From the NCBI GenBank assembly GCA_023435725.1, contig JAEYRD010000232.1, positions 17,183-81,182 on the forward strand: 64,000 nt of DNA, read 5' to 3'. Below, one piece after another: positions 43,815 through 52,953 of this stretch; positions within the stretch are counted from its first letter, which is position 1; every line of letters begins with the position of its first letter. Both the position numbers and the translations under genes were made by a program. The notes under the pieces are model-generated. The model searched no databases and was not told the origin of the DNA. It saw nothing but the letters and a program-made list of their open reading frames with translations. The stretch comes from Pseudomonadota bacterium. GTDB taxonomy: Bacteria > Pseudomonadota > Alphaproteobacteria > Rhizobiales > Xanthobacteraceae.

Positions 43815-44851
43815 GCGACAACCCTCGCACGCACGCTCATGTCCTCGGGCCGCCAGGCGAGGCGAACCGCCTCGCCTTCGGCCGGCTGCGCCTTGCCGTC
43901 ATTCTGGCGGATCACGATCGCCGGGCCGCATTCGCTGTCGCACTGGAACAGCCAGTGATTGCCCTGGAAGATGCGCGTGACGATTTTCGCATTGAGGCCC
44001 GCATCGCCAAAGCCGATTCTTTCCGGGCGAATGCTGACGGTGACGGGGCCGCTGAGGCCCGCCGGTGCCGCAGCGCCCCACGAGCCCGCCACCAGTTGCG
44101 CCGGCGTCGCGGTCCGATCGATCGTCGCGGCAAAATCGTTGGTCTTGCCGAGGAACTGCGAGACGAAGGCCGAGGCCGGCTTCTCATAAGTTTCCTGCGG
44201 CGTGCCGATCTGCTCGATCTTGCCCTGGCTCATCACCACGATCCGGTCGGACAGCGACATCGCCTCGTTCTGGTCGTGGGTCACCAGGATCGTGGTGGTA
44301 CCGACGGTGCGCTGGATCTGACGCAGCTCGATCTGCATCTCCTCGCGCAGCTTGGCGTCCAGATTCGACAGCGGCTCGTCGAGCAGGAGCACACTCGGCT
44401 TGATCACCAGCGCACGCGCCAGCGCCACACGCTGCTGCTGGCCGCCGGACATGCGGCGCGGATGACGGTCCTCGTAACCGGCGAGCCCGACCATCGCGAG
44501 CGCGGCACGAACGCGCTCGGCGCGCTCGCTGCGGGGCACATTGCGCATCTCCAGACCAAAGGCGACGTTCTCGGCCGCCGTCATGTGCGGAAACAGCGCG
44601 TAGCTCTGGAACACGATGCCGAGCCCGCGTTTGGCCGGATGGATCGCGGTCAGGTCCTTGCTCTCCAGGCGGATCGCACCGCGCGTGGGATCGAGGAAGC
44701 CCGCGATCATCTGCAGGGTCGTGGTCTTGCCGCAACCGGAAGGGCCAAGGAAGGAGATGAACTCCCCCTTGCCGACCGCGAGACTGAAGTCGTCGACCAC
44801 AGTCTGCGCGCCGAACTGCTTGGCGACCCGATCGAGCTCGAGATAGGACAT
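43811..44851 (-). CDS. ABC transporter ATP-binding protein (PotA-like)
   Basis: Cytoplasmic ATPase of 346 residues. Walker A GPSGCGKTT near 38, signature [15 protein letters not shown] near 135, Walker B LLLDEPLSNLD and switch His in VTHDQ, followed by a TOBE-type C-terminal domain (about 265-340). Start MSYLELDRVAKQF at 44851 is preferred over 44872. It energises the PotB/PotC-like permeases and lies 28 bases after the binding-protein gene. Confidence 0.94.
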   Translation of the reverse strand: MSYLELDRVAKQFGAQTVVDDFSLAVGKGEFISFLGPSGCGKTTTLQMIAGFLDPTRGAIRLESKDLTAIHPAKRGLGIVFQSYALFPHMTAAENVAFGLEMRNVPRSERAERVRAALAMVGLAGYEDRHPRRMSGGQQQRVALARALVIKPSVLLLDEPLSNLDAKLREEMQIELRQIQRTVGTTTILVTHDQNEAMSLSDRIVVMSQGKIEQIGTPQETYEKPASAFVSQFLGKTNDFAATIDRTATPAQLVAGSWGAAAPAGLSGPVTVSIRPERIGFGDAGLNAKIVTRIFQGNHWLFQCDSECGPAIVIRQNDGKAQPAEGEAVRLAWRPEDMSVRARVVA

Positions 44852-44879
44852 GACGCTGTCTCCGCTGCGCACGATCAGA

Positions 44880-45914
44880 TCAGCGTTCGACCTCGCGATT
44901 CCAGCGCTTGGTCCACTCCTCGCGCTTCTCGTTGATGACCGTCCAGTCCGGATTATAGAGCTTTGCCGCGCGCTCGCCGATCGGTGCCATCTTGCCGAGC
45001 TCCGGCGGCACCACCAGCGATTTCAGCACCGGGCCATAACCGTAGTCCTTCAGCATCACGAGCTGGATCTTCGGATCGAGCAACATTTTCACGAAGCTCG
45101 ACGCAAGCGGCGAGGCGTTCGGCTTGGCGATCGGACACGCCGTCGTCAGCAGCGTTGCCGCGCCTTCCTTCGGATAGACGAAATCGACGGGGAAGCCGGT
45201 ATTGGCAAAGCTCTGCACGCGGCCGGTGCCCCACACCGCGATCACGGCCTGGCCGGACTGGAACAGCTCGGTCATCTTGCCCGGCGACGGCTCATAGGCG
45301 AGCACGTTCGGATTGATGTCGTTCTTGAAGATCTTGAAGCCCGACTCGACATTGGACTCGCCACCGCCGTTCATCTTCGACAGCATCACCAGCGCTTCGA
45401 GACCATAGGTGTTGTTGATCGGCGGGATGACGAGCTGCTTTGCGTATTTCGGATCCTTCAGATCATTCCAGGAGGTCGGCGGCGCCCAGCCTTTTTCCGC
45501 AAACACCTTGGTGTTGTACACCAGGCCGGTCGCGACAATGCCGATCGCGACCGCACGATCGTCCTTGAAGCGCGCGGTGTCGTAGAGGTCGGCCGGAAGG
45601 CCGTCGAGCTTGCCGCAGAAGCCGAGCTGGATCGCCTGGTACATCGGGCCGTCGTCGACGATGGCGACGTCGATCTGCTGGTTTCCCTTCTGCGCCTGGA
45701 GCTTTGCCAGCGTGTCGGTGGAGTTGCCGGCGACGTACTCGACCTTGACGCCGTTCTCCTTCTCGAAGGTCGGGATCACCTCGTCGCGGACCGTCTTCTC
45801 GAACGAGCCGCCATAGCCGGCGACATAGAGCGTCTTTTGCTGGGCCGAAGCGGCCGGCGGGACGGCAATGAGCGCCGCGATGCTGACCGCTGTCAGAAGG
45901 CGAAAAGTCTTCAT
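44880..45914 (-). CDS. Periplasmic solute-binding protein of the PotD/opine type
   Basis: Extracellular binding protein of 344 residues with a clear Sec signal (1-24, AASA-QQ). The mature N-terminus LYVAGYGGSFEKTVRDEVIP and VEYVAGNSTDTLAKLQAQKG place it in the family-1 binding proteins for polyamine-like and opine-like ligands. ATG 45914 is the start, as an upstream in-frame extension has no signal. It is first in a nine-gene operon (transporter, FAD enzymes, RidA) and is divergent from a LysR gene, its likely regulator. Confidence 0.93.
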   Translation of the reverse strand: MKTFRLLTAVSIAALIAVPPAASAQQKTLYVAGYGGSFEKTVRDEVIPTFEKENGVKVEYVAGNSTDTLAKLQAQKGNQQIDVAIVDDGPMYQAIQLGFCGKLDGLPADLYDTARFKDDRAVAIGIVATGLVYNTKVFAEKGWAPPTSWNDLKDPKYAKQLVIPPINNTYGLEALVMLSKMNGGGESNVESGFKIFKNDINPNVLAYEPSPGKMTELFQSGQAVIAVWGTGRVQSFANTGFPVDFVYPKEGAATLLTTACPIAKPNASPLASSFVKMLLDPKIQLVMLKDYGYGPVLKSLVVPPELGKMAPIGERAAKLYNPDWTVINEKREEWTKRWNREVER

Positions 45915-46178
45915 GTGGTCCGATCTCCAATACCGGGATGAGGTGACGTGCCGACGAGTCATGCTGGCTGAAGCGCGTTGCCGCATTTCCTTCCGCGCAA
46001 ATCCTCTCCGGACAGGGCTCCGGCCCCTGTTCGGCGGGCTTTGGCGCGATTCGGAGGTTTGAACCCCTCCAATCTGCCGAAAAAGCGGGCTGTCTCCAGT
46101 CCTGATGAAAAAGATCGCAAACCTATACTTCCATCGTCCAATGAATAATGACACCCTCTGCATGCCAAAATGTTATGA
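45915..46178. promoter_or_regulatory. Divergent control region, binding-protein operon and LysR
   Basis: This gene-free stretch of 264 bases separates two divergent genes, a usual site for LysR action. The right half is AT-richer (46130-46178, TTATGAATGGAAAATTC). I see no clear palindrome or strong sigma-70 boxes. Confidence 0.45.
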
Positions 46179-47117
46179 ATGGAAAATTCGATGGCGCGGA
46201 TCAATTCACGGCAGGTGGAGGCCTTCCGGGCGATGATGCTGACCGGCAGCGTCACCGAGGCGGCCAAGCTGATGGCGGTAACGCAGCCGGCGGTCAGCCG
46301 ATTGCTGCGCGACTTCCAGGCGCTGCTGAAGACCGAGTTGTTCGAGCGGCGCGGCACGGGCCTGGTGCCGACCGCCGCGGCAACCGCACTTTATACGGAG
46401 GTCGAGCGTTCCTTTGTCGGCCTCGAACGCATTACGGCGGCAGCCGAAGAAATCCGCGGCCGCCGCACCGGCTCGCTGCGGATCGCCGCGCTGCCGGCAC
46501 TGTCGAACGGCTATCTGCCGCGGCTCGCGGGACATTTCCTGAAGGAGCGGCCCAACCTCAACCTCGCCTTCTTCGGCGTGATCTCGCCGATCGTGGTCGA
46601 TTGGGTGCTAAACAATCAATGCGACGTCGGCTTTGCCGAGGTGCCAATCGCGCATTCCGGCCTGCCGAGCCTGCGGCTGCCGGCGCTGGCACGCGTCGCG
46701 GTGCTGCCGACCGGACATCGCTTGGCGGACAAGGAAGTGCTGGAGCCCAGTGATTTCGAGGGCGAAACATTCATCTCGCTGTCGGCGGGATCGGCGAGCC
46801 GCCACCTCGTTGACCAAATCTTTCATCGCAATGACGTCCGCCGCGTGCTGCGGGTGGAGACCGCGCTGTCGGAGATCATGTGCGGCATGGTGTCATCGGG
46901 GCTTGGGGTCGCGATCTGCGATCCCTTCACCGCCGAAGAGTTTTCGACGCGCGGCATCGTCGTGCGCCGCTTCCTGCCGCGTATCGACTTCGAGTTCTCC
47001 GCGGTCTTTCCCGCGCAGCGCAGCGCCTCGCCGGTGGCGCTGGATTTCGTCGAAACCGTGCGCAAGTCGCTGGTCGAATTCGACGACCTGGTGGCCGAGG
47101 CGCCCGTCAGCCGTTGA
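46179..47117 (+). CDS. LysR family transcriptional regulator
   Basis: Regulator of 312 residues (308 if the ATG at 46191, MARINSRQVEAF, is used; no ribosome site decides). Winged helix-turn-helix at about 8-65 (MLTGSVTEAAKLMAVTQPAV). Type-2 periplasmic-like effector domain at about 95-300. It resembles LysR proteins that control opine and amino-acid catabolism (OccR/NocR-like), which fits the divergent operon of transporter and FAD dehydrogenases. Its 3' end overlaps the end of the convergent amidohydrolase gene by 11 bases. Confidence 0.92.
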   Translation: MENSMARINSRQVEAFRAMMLTGSVTEAAKLMAVTQPAVSRLLRDFQALLKTELFERRGTGLVPTAAATALYTEVERSFVGLERITAAAEEIRGRRTGSLRIAALPALSNGYLPRLAGHFLKERPNLNLAFFGVISPIVVDWVLNNQCDVGFAEVPIAHSGLPSLRLPALARVAVLPTGHRLADKEVLEPSDFEGETFISLSAGSASRHLVDQIFHRNDVRRVLRVETALSEIMCGMVSSGLGVAICDPFTAEEFSTRGIVVRRFLPRIDFEFSAVFPAQRSASPVALDFVETVRKSLVEFDDLVAEAPVSR

Positions 47118-48480
47118 ACGCGGCCTGCGCCTCCGGCAGGTCCCAGATCTTGCCGATCGCGGCGGAGCCTGCGGCAATGATCGCCGCTTCATCGGCGCCG
47201 AGATAGCGCCCGGCGTCGATCAATATACGGCCATCGACCATGACCTGATCGATATTGGCGCGGTTGGCCAGCGCAATCAGCGCGCGGCGCGGATCGAATA
47301 GCGGCTGAAGATGCGGATGGGTGAGATCGACGACAGTGAGATCGGCGGTGGCGCCCGGCTCGATCCGGCCAAGGTCCGGCCGCTTGATGACGTCGGCCGC
47401 GACCGCCGTGTTTGCCTCGATCAGTTCGGGCGAGTTGGCGACATCGGCGCGCTGCGACGTCGTCTTGGAGATCAGCGAGGCCGCATTGAGCTCGCCGAGC
47501 AGGTCCATGTTGTAGCCGTCGGTGCCGACCACGGTGCGCACACCATGCTCCGCGAACCGGCTGAACGCCGCGGTGACGCCGGCGCGCGCGAACACGCGCG
47601 GGCAATTCAGAACGGTCATGCCGCGCGCGGCCATCAGCTTGAGATCGTCGTCTGAACTGAACATGCAGTGTGCCGCCATGAGGTCGGGCGCAAGCAGTCC
47701 GAGCCAGTCCAGGTATTGCGCCGGCGTGCGGCCGCCGTAGCGCTTGCCGATGGTCTCGACCTCGGCCCGGCTCTGCGCCATGTGGGTGGTGATGGGCACA
47801 CCGAGTTCGCGGGCCCGCACGGCGCAGGCCTTCAGCAGATCGGGACCGCAGGTGTCGGTGGCATGCGGACTCATCGCGAGGCCGATGCGGCCATCGCCGC
47901 GATTGTTCCAGCGCTGATAGAGCGCGTCCCAGGTCGCCATGTCGGCGGTGCCGTCATCGCCGGAATAGCGGACCACGCCGTCCGGGCCGGCCTTGGCGTC
48001 CGACGTCGAAAACAGATAAGGCGCGCCGTAGAATCGGATGCCCATCTCCTCGGCGGCGTCGAACATCTCGGGAATCGAATTGCGGAACGGCTCCATCACC
48101 GTCGTTGCGCCGCCCTTGAGGAGCTGAAGGATACCGAGCCGCGCCACCGCGAGCCGCTCCTCCGCCGACAGCAGATCGGCGCCGCGCTTGGTCAGCGGCA
48201 GGAGCACGGTGTAGACGATGCTCTGGTTGTTGCGGCGGCCGTTGCCGTCCTCGGTGTGGCTGCGTGCCACGGCTTCCGAGAAGCAGTGATTGTGCAGGTT
48301 CAACAGGCCCGGCAGCACGAAGCGGCCGGGACGGTCATGGACCTGATCAGCGCTCGGCCTGTCGCGCGTGACCGCGGCGATCTTCCTGCCTTCGACCAGA
48401 ACCCAATGATCGCGCAGCACATCCTGCGCGCCGTCGTTCCGTGACAGCACATAGCTGCCGAAGATTGCGGTGGTGCTCAT
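47107..48480 (-). CDS. Amidohydrolase-superfamily deaminase (SsnA/AtzA/TrzN-like)
   Basis: Metal-dependent hydrolase of 457 residues in the cytosine-deaminase-like branch. The HxH metal motif is in LLNLHNHCFSEAV near 60-72, further ligands are in TTHMAQS and AAHCMF, and the Asp is in VGTDGYNMD. Typical substrates are N-heterocycles or amino-purines/triazines (guanine, 8-oxoguanine, s-triazines, ergothioneine-type thiols). It is last in the hydantoin-type operon, and its ATG overlaps the stop of the SBP_bac_5 gene. The actual substrate is unknown. Confidence 0.88.
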   Translation of the reverse strand: MSTTAIFGSYVLSRNDGAQDVLRDHWVLVEGRKIAAVTRDRPSADQVHDRPGRFVLPGLLNLHNHCFSEAVARSHTEDGNGRRNNQSIVYTVLLPLTKRGADLLSAEERLAVARLGILQLLKGGATTVMEPFRNSIPEMFDAAEEMGIRFYGAPYLFSTSDAKAGPDGVVRYSGDDGTADMATWDALYQRWNNRGDGRIGLAMSPHATDTCGPDLLKACAVRARELGVPITTHMAQSRAEVETIGKRYGGRTPAQYLDWLGLLAPDLMAAHCMFSSDDDLKLMAARGMTVLNCPRVFARAGVTAAFSRFAEHGVRTVVGTDGYNMDLLGELNAASLISKTTSQRADVANSPELIEANTAVAADVIKRPDLGRIEPGATADLTVVDLTHPHLQPLFDPRRALIALANRANIDQVMVDGRILIDAGRYLGADEAAIIAAGSAAIGKIWDLPEAQAAFNG

Positions 48481-50060
48481 GCGGGGCGTACGTTCCAGAA
48501 GACGGCGGTGCCGTCGAGAATGCCGGTGATGGCCTTGCGATAGGCGGTCGGCTGCTTGTACAGGCCGATCGGAATATAGGGGATTTCCTCGAACGCCACC
48601 GCCTGGATCTCGCGGCAGATGCGCTGCTGTTCGGCGAGCTCGGACGCCGCCAGCCACCGGCTGCGCAGGCCGCCCATCTTTTCGCTCGCATACCAGCCGG
48701 CGACCTTGCCCTCGCCGCGAATGTTGGTGTTGCCGGCGGGATTGAGCCAGTCGATGCCCTGCCAGTTGCCGACCGCCGCGCTCCAGCCGCCCTGCGGAAG
48801 CGGGTCCTTCTTGAGCTGCCGCTGCAGCACCACGGCGAAATCGAGTCCGGCATATTCGACGTTCATGCCCGCCTTGCGCAGGCTGTCGACGGCGATCTCG
48901 CCGAGCGGCTTCTGCGCCAGCGAATTGGTGGGCACGAGCACCACGATCTTCTCGCCATTGTAGCCGGCGGCCTTCAGGTCGGCCTTGACCTTGGCATAAT
49001 CGCGCGGCCCGCGGAACACGTCGAGCCCGATTTCGCTCGCCATCGGCGTACCCGGCGCGAAGAAGCCGATCGGCGACACCTGGAACGCCGGATCAGTGCC
49101 GGCCACCGCCGTCATGAACGCGGACTGGTCGATCGCGCCGAGCAGCGCACGCCGGATGGCGGGATTGTCGAACGGCGGCTGGAGATGATTGAGGCGCAGC
49201 ATGCAGGCATAGCCGCGGGGATCGAGGATGCGCGTCTCGATGTCGCCGGCGGCCTTGATCACCGGGAGCAGATCGTGTGGCGTCGTCTCCTGCCAGTCCT
49301 GCTCGCCGGTCTGAAGCGCCGCGACGCCGGTGCCGGCGTCGGGCGTGGTGGTCCAAACCACGCGATCGTAGTGCACGATCTTCGGTCCCGCCGTCCAATC
49401 CGGCTTGCCGTCGGTGCGGGGCTGATAGCGCTCGAACCTGGCATAGGCATTGCGGGCACCCTGCACGCGCTCGTCGGCGAGATAGCGGAACGGACCGCTG
49501 CCGATGACTTCGGTCAGCGGCTTGAATGGATCCTGACTCGCCAGCCGCTCCGGCATCATGAAGCAGGCATTGATCGCGGCCTTGCCGAGCGCCTGCGGCA
49601 GCAGCGGGAACGGACGCTTGAGACGGAAGCGGATGGTGCGGTCGTCCGCGGCCGAGAGCTCGTCGGTGGCCTCCATCAGCTCGCCGCCAAAACCGTCGCG
49701 CGCCGCCCAGCGGCGGATGCTGGCGACGCAGTCGCGGGCGAGCACGCGCTCGCCATCGTGCCAAAACAGCCCGTCGCGCAGCGTGAGATCCCACTGGAGC
49801 TGGTCGCCGGAGATGACGTGGCCCGAGAGCATCTGCGGCGAGACCTGAAGCGAGGAGCTCATGCCGTAGAGCGTGTCGTAGACCATGAAGCCATGGTTTC
49901 GCGATACCTGCGCCGTCGAATAGATGGGATCGACGAAGGCAAGGTCGATGACGGGAATGAAGCGCAGCGTCGTCTGGGATTCAGCGCGAAGGATCCCCGG
50001 GAATGACAGCGTCGGCAAAGCGGCCGCGGCTTTCAACAGGGAGCGGCGGGAGACGGGCAT
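48477..50060 (-). CDS. Peptide/nickel-type (SBP_bac_5) substrate-binding protein
   Basis: Periplasmic protein of 527 residues with a twin-arginine signal (PVSRRSLLKAAAALPTLSFP). The family-5 body is clear: TLRDGLFWHDGERVLARDCVA, SGPFRYL, and PAIRRALLGAIDQSAF. No matching DppBCDF permease or ATPase genes are nearby, so it must use another transporter or act as a sensor or scavenger. It lies 13 bases after the hydantoinase-like gene in the same operon. Confidence 0.92.
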   Translation of the reverse strand: MPVSRRSLLKAAAALPTLSFPGILRAESQTTLRFIPVIDLAFVDPIYSTAQVSRNHGFMVYDTLYGMSSSLQVSPQMLSGHVISGDQLQWDLTLRDGLFWHDGERVLARDCVASIRRWAARDGFGGELMEATDELSAADDRTIRFRLKRPFPLLPQALGKAAINACFMMPERLASQDPFKPLTEVIGSGPFRYLADERVQGARNAYARFERYQPRTDGKPDWTAGPKIVHYDRVVWTTTPDAGTGVAALQTGEQDWQETTPHDLLPVIKAAGDIETRILDPRGYACMLRLNHLQPPFDNPAIRRALLGAIDQSAFMTAVAGTDPAFQVSPIGFFAPGTPMASEIGLDVFRGPRDYAKVKADLKAAGYNGEKIVVLVPTNSLAQKPLGEIAVDSLRKAGMNVEYAGLDFAVVLQRQLKKDPLPQGGWSAAVGNWQGIDWLNPAGNTNIRGEGKVAGWYASEKMGGLRSRWLAASELAEQQRICREIQAVAFEEIPYIPIGLYKQPTAYRKAITGILDGTAVFWNVRPA

Positions 50061-50073
50061 CGAGACAAGACTC

Positions 50074-51393
50074 CTAGGATGCGAAACGAGCGAGACGGCC
50101 GATCGGTGCGCCTTGCACCTCGTCGTCGCGCATGACGGTGTGGCCGCGGATGATGGTGGCAACCGGCCATCCCGTGATTTTCTTGCCCGCGAACGGCGTC
50201 CAGCCGCAGGGCGAGACGATCCAGGACTCCTCGATCGTCCGCTTCGCCTTCATGTCGACCAGCGTGAAGTCCGCGTCGTATCCGGCGGCCAGTCGGCCCT
50301 TGCCGACGATGCCGTAGACGCGCGCGGGACCGGCGGCCATGAGATCGACGAGGCGGGAGAGCGACAAGCGGCCGGCATTGACGTGATCGAGCATGACCGG
50401 CACCAGCGTCTGCACGCCGGTGAGGCCGGCCGGGCAATCCGGCCACGGCAGTTCCTTGGCGGCGCGCGAATGCGGCGCATGATCGCTGCCGATGGTATCG
50501 ACGATGCCGTCACGCAGCGCGGCCCAGCTCGCCTCGCGGTGACGCTCGCCGCGGATCGGCGGGTTCATCACGCCAAAGCCCTTGAGCGTGTCGTAGCAAT
50601 CCGGCGCGACCTGGGTCAGGTGGTTGACCAGCACCTCGACGGTGGCGACGTCGCGATAGTCACGCAAGTAGCTCAGCTCCTCCGCCGTGGAAACGTGGAG
50701 GATGTGCGCGGGACGGCCGGTCTTGCGCGCCAGCGCCATGAGGCGGCGGGTGCCGAGGAAGGCACATTCCTCATCGCGCCATTCCATGTGCGAGCGATGC
50801 GGCATGCCGCGCGAGAACATCGGCTTGCGCGCCTGGAGGCGGTATTCGTCCTCGCTGTGGAAGGCGATGCGGCGGCGGCCGGCACGCATGACCATCTCGA
50901 GATGCTCGTCATCCTCGACCATCAGCGAGGCGGTCGAGGAGCCCGCGAACACCTTGATGGCGCAAACGCCGTGCTCGCTTTCGAGATGGGCGAGCTCGCC
51001 GATATTGGTCTTGGCACCGGCGATGTAGAGGCCGATGTCGCAAAAGCTCTGCTTCTCGGCAAAGCCGCGCTTCCAGTCCAGCCGCTCCTGATCTGCGATC
51101 GGCGGATTGGTGTTGGGCATGTCGAACAGCGTCGCGATGCCGCCAAGCACGGCCGCGCGCGTGCCGGTCGAAAGCGTCTCGACAGCGGGATCGCCGGGAT
51201 CGCGCAGATGGACGTGACTGTCGATCAGGCCCGGCAGGACGTGAAGGCCGCCAGCGTCGATCATCTGCCCGGCGGTGTCAGCCGATGTCGCGGACAGGGT
51301 CGTGATGCGGCCGTCAGTCACGCCGATGTCGGCCGCCTCCTCGCCCCAGGGCGTGACGCAGGTGCCGTTCTTGATCAAAAGGTCGAAATGCAT
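50074..51393 (-). CDS. Dihydroorotase/hydantoinase-family cyclic amidohydrolase
   Basis: Cyclic amide hydrolase of 439 residues. Metal site HVHLRD near 60-65, the carbamylated-Lys candidate in CAIKVFAGSSTA near 143-154, His in RIAFHSEDE and HILHVSTAEE, and Asp in IGSDHAPHSR. The sequence fits the dihydroorotase-like branch that includes hydantoinases and allantoinases. With a racemase and D-carbamoylase in the same operon, a hydantoinase-like ring opening is the best inference. It is not the pyrimidine-pathway PyrC by context. Confidence 0.88.
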   Translation of the reverse strand: MHFDLLIKNGTCVTPWGEEAADIGVTDGRITTLSATSADTAGQMIDAGGLHVLPGLIDSHVHLRDPGDPAVETLSTGTRAAVLGGIATLFDMPNTNPPIADQERLDWKRGFAEKQSFCDIGLYIAGAKTNIGELAHLESEHGVCAIKVFAGSSTASLMVEDDEHLEMVMRAGRRRIAFHSEDEYRLQARKPMFSRGMPHRSHMEWRDEECAFLGTRRLMALARKTGRPAHILHVSTAEELSYLRDYRDVATVEVLVNHLTQVAPDCYDTLKGFGVMNPPIRGERHREASWAALRDGIVDTIGSDHAPHSRAAKELPWPDCPAGLTGVQTLVPVMLDHVNAGRLSLSRLVDLMAAGPARVYGIVGKGRLAAGYDADFTLVDMKAKRTIEESWIVSPCGWTPFAGKKITGWPVATIIRGHTVMRDDEVQGAPIGRLARFAS

Positions 51394-51403
51394 TGTTCAC
51401 CTC

Positions 51404-52060
51404 TCACGCGTTCAACAGCACGGCCCCGATCGCGGCCGCAACAGCCTGCTGCGCCGGTTCGACCACGGGCACGCCGATCGCCTCCGAGATCGTCGCACGA
51501 TGCGAGGCCATACCGGCGCACCCCATCACCACGACGTCGGCGCGGCATTGCGTGACCAGCGCGCGACCGGCTTCGATCAACCGTCCCCGGATGTCCGCGC
51601 CCGCGGTCTCGGCTGCGCTCGCGCCGACCGACCAGCTTCCGGCGTAGCGGCTGTCGACGCCCATGACCCGCACCATACGCTGCTGGCGACGGATGCTCGA
51701 CGGCGACAGCGCGATAATGCCGAAGTGTTCGCCCAGCATCAGCGCTCGAAAGATGCCGCATTCGGCGATGCCCATCACCGGGCGTCCGCCGGCGGCCTCG
51801 CGCACCGCATGCAGGCCGGGATCGCTGAAGCAGGCCAGCACGAACGCGTCCGCGTTGTCGCGCGCGACGCGACTAACCAGCGGCATGACCACGCTGTCGG
51901 CATCGCGCTGCGTGCTGATTCCCGGCGGTCCTTCGGCAAGGCCAATCACCTCGATCTCCGGCCCACCTGCGATCCTGAGCGGCGCGACCGCATCGTCGAT
52001 CGCCGCCGTCACCGACGCGGAGGAGTTGGGGTTGATGACGAGAATACGTCGGCTGGTCAT
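51404..52060 (-). CDS. Hydantoin racemase-like Asp/Glu racemase superfamily protein
   Basis: Protein of 218 residues. The two catalytic Cys regions are intact: VLACFSDPGLHA near 74-85 and VVMGCAGMASHRA near 177-189. The N-terminus ILVINPNSSASVT is characteristic of hydantoin racemases. It would convert the L and D forms of a 5-substituted hydantoin so that a D-selective pathway can use both. It starts 8 bases after the deacetylase gene and ends 10 bases before the hydantoinase-like gene. Confidence 0.9.
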   Translation of the reverse strand: MTSRRILVINPNSSASVTAAIDDAVAPLRIAGGPEIEVIGLAEGPPGISTQRDADSVVMPLVSRVARDNADAFVLACFSDPGLHAVREAAGGRPVMGIAECGIFRALMLGEHFGIIALSPSSIRRQQRMVRVMGVDSRYAGSWSVGASAAETAGADIRGRLIEAGRALVTQCRADVVVMGCAGMASHRATISEAIGVPVVEPAQQAVAAAIGAVLLNA

Positions 52061-52068
52061 GGCGCTGC

Positions 52069-52953
52069 CTAGCGGTTACCGGCCTCGTGGCGCAGGTAGT
52101 TCTCTGCGATCTTCCCACCGGTCGTGATCCAGACGTCCGGGCAGGACTTTGCATAGGTCAGGAATTCGCGCAGCAGGCGCAACCGCATCGGGCGGCCACT
52201 GCATTGCGGATGCAGCACGGTCGTCACCATCGCGCCCCAGTCGCGGACCTCGTCGAGCTCGTCCTTCCAGATCGAGAGCACATGCTCCTTGGGGAAGATC
52301 GAACGCGGGCTGAAACGCGCGGACAGGCCGTGCATCCAGTCGTCGTAGCTCGCGGTCACCGGCAGCTCGATCGTGCCCGGCTTGCCATCGGCGAGACGAT
52401 GGCGGTAGGGCCGCACATCGTCACGGAACGAGGACGTATAGATGATACCGTGACGCACCAGTGCCGCGCGCAGCTCCTCGGTGAACTCGCCGTAAGGAGC
52501 ACGATAGCCGGTCGGCTTGACGCCGAGCCGCCGCTTGAGCGCCTCGAAGCCGCGCTCCAGTTCCTCCTCGATCCAGGGATCGCCGGGATCGGGCAGGAGA
52601 TGGTGATAGCCGTGATGGCCGATCTCGTGACCGGCCCTGAGAATTGATTCGGCCATCGCGGGATGCGCGTCGACCGACCATCCCGTGACGAAGAAGGTCG
52701 CCTTGAGATCGAGTTGGTTGAGCAACTCAAGCAGCTTCGGCGTGCCGACGCGCGCTTCATAACCACCATAGCTCATGGTGATGAGCCGTTGCGCGTGCAC
52801 TGCGTCCTTGCTGGTCCACGCGCTCTCCGCGTCAACGTCGAAGGAGAGGAACATCGCCGAAGTATACGGCTTCGGCCAGGGATATTCGGGTGCGGGATCC
52901 GCGGTATTGGCCGGAACGAGCGGAATGCTCTGGAGTGCCTTACTGTCCAGCAT
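52069..52953 (-). CDS. Cytosolic polysaccharide-deacetylase-family hydrolase
   Basis: NodB-homology metal hydrolase of 294 residues without a signal peptide or membrane segment, so it acts in the cytoplasm. Motif 1 is LSFDVDAES, motif 2 is GHEIGHHGYHH, and a later GYRAPYGEF carries the conserved Arg. It resembles HpPgdA and PuuE (allantoinase) rather than secreted chitin deacetylases. In this operon it probably hydrolyses a small amide or ring. The start overlaps the preceding binding-protein gene by 14 bases. Confidence 0.88.
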   Translation of the reverse strand: MLDSKALQSIPLVPANTADPAPEYPWPKPYTSAMFLSFDVDAESAWTSKDAVHAQRLITMSYGGYEARVGTPKLLELLNQLDLKATFFVTGWSVDAHPAMAESILRAGHEIGHHGYHHLLPDPGDPWIEEELERGFEALKRRLGVKPTGYRAPYGEFTEELRAALVRHGIIYTSSFRDDVRPYRHRLADGKPGTIELPVTASYDDWMHGLSARFSPRSIFPKEHVLSIWKDELDEVRDWGAMVTTVLHPQCSGRPMRLRLLREFLTYAKSCPDVWITTGGKIAENYLRHEAGNR

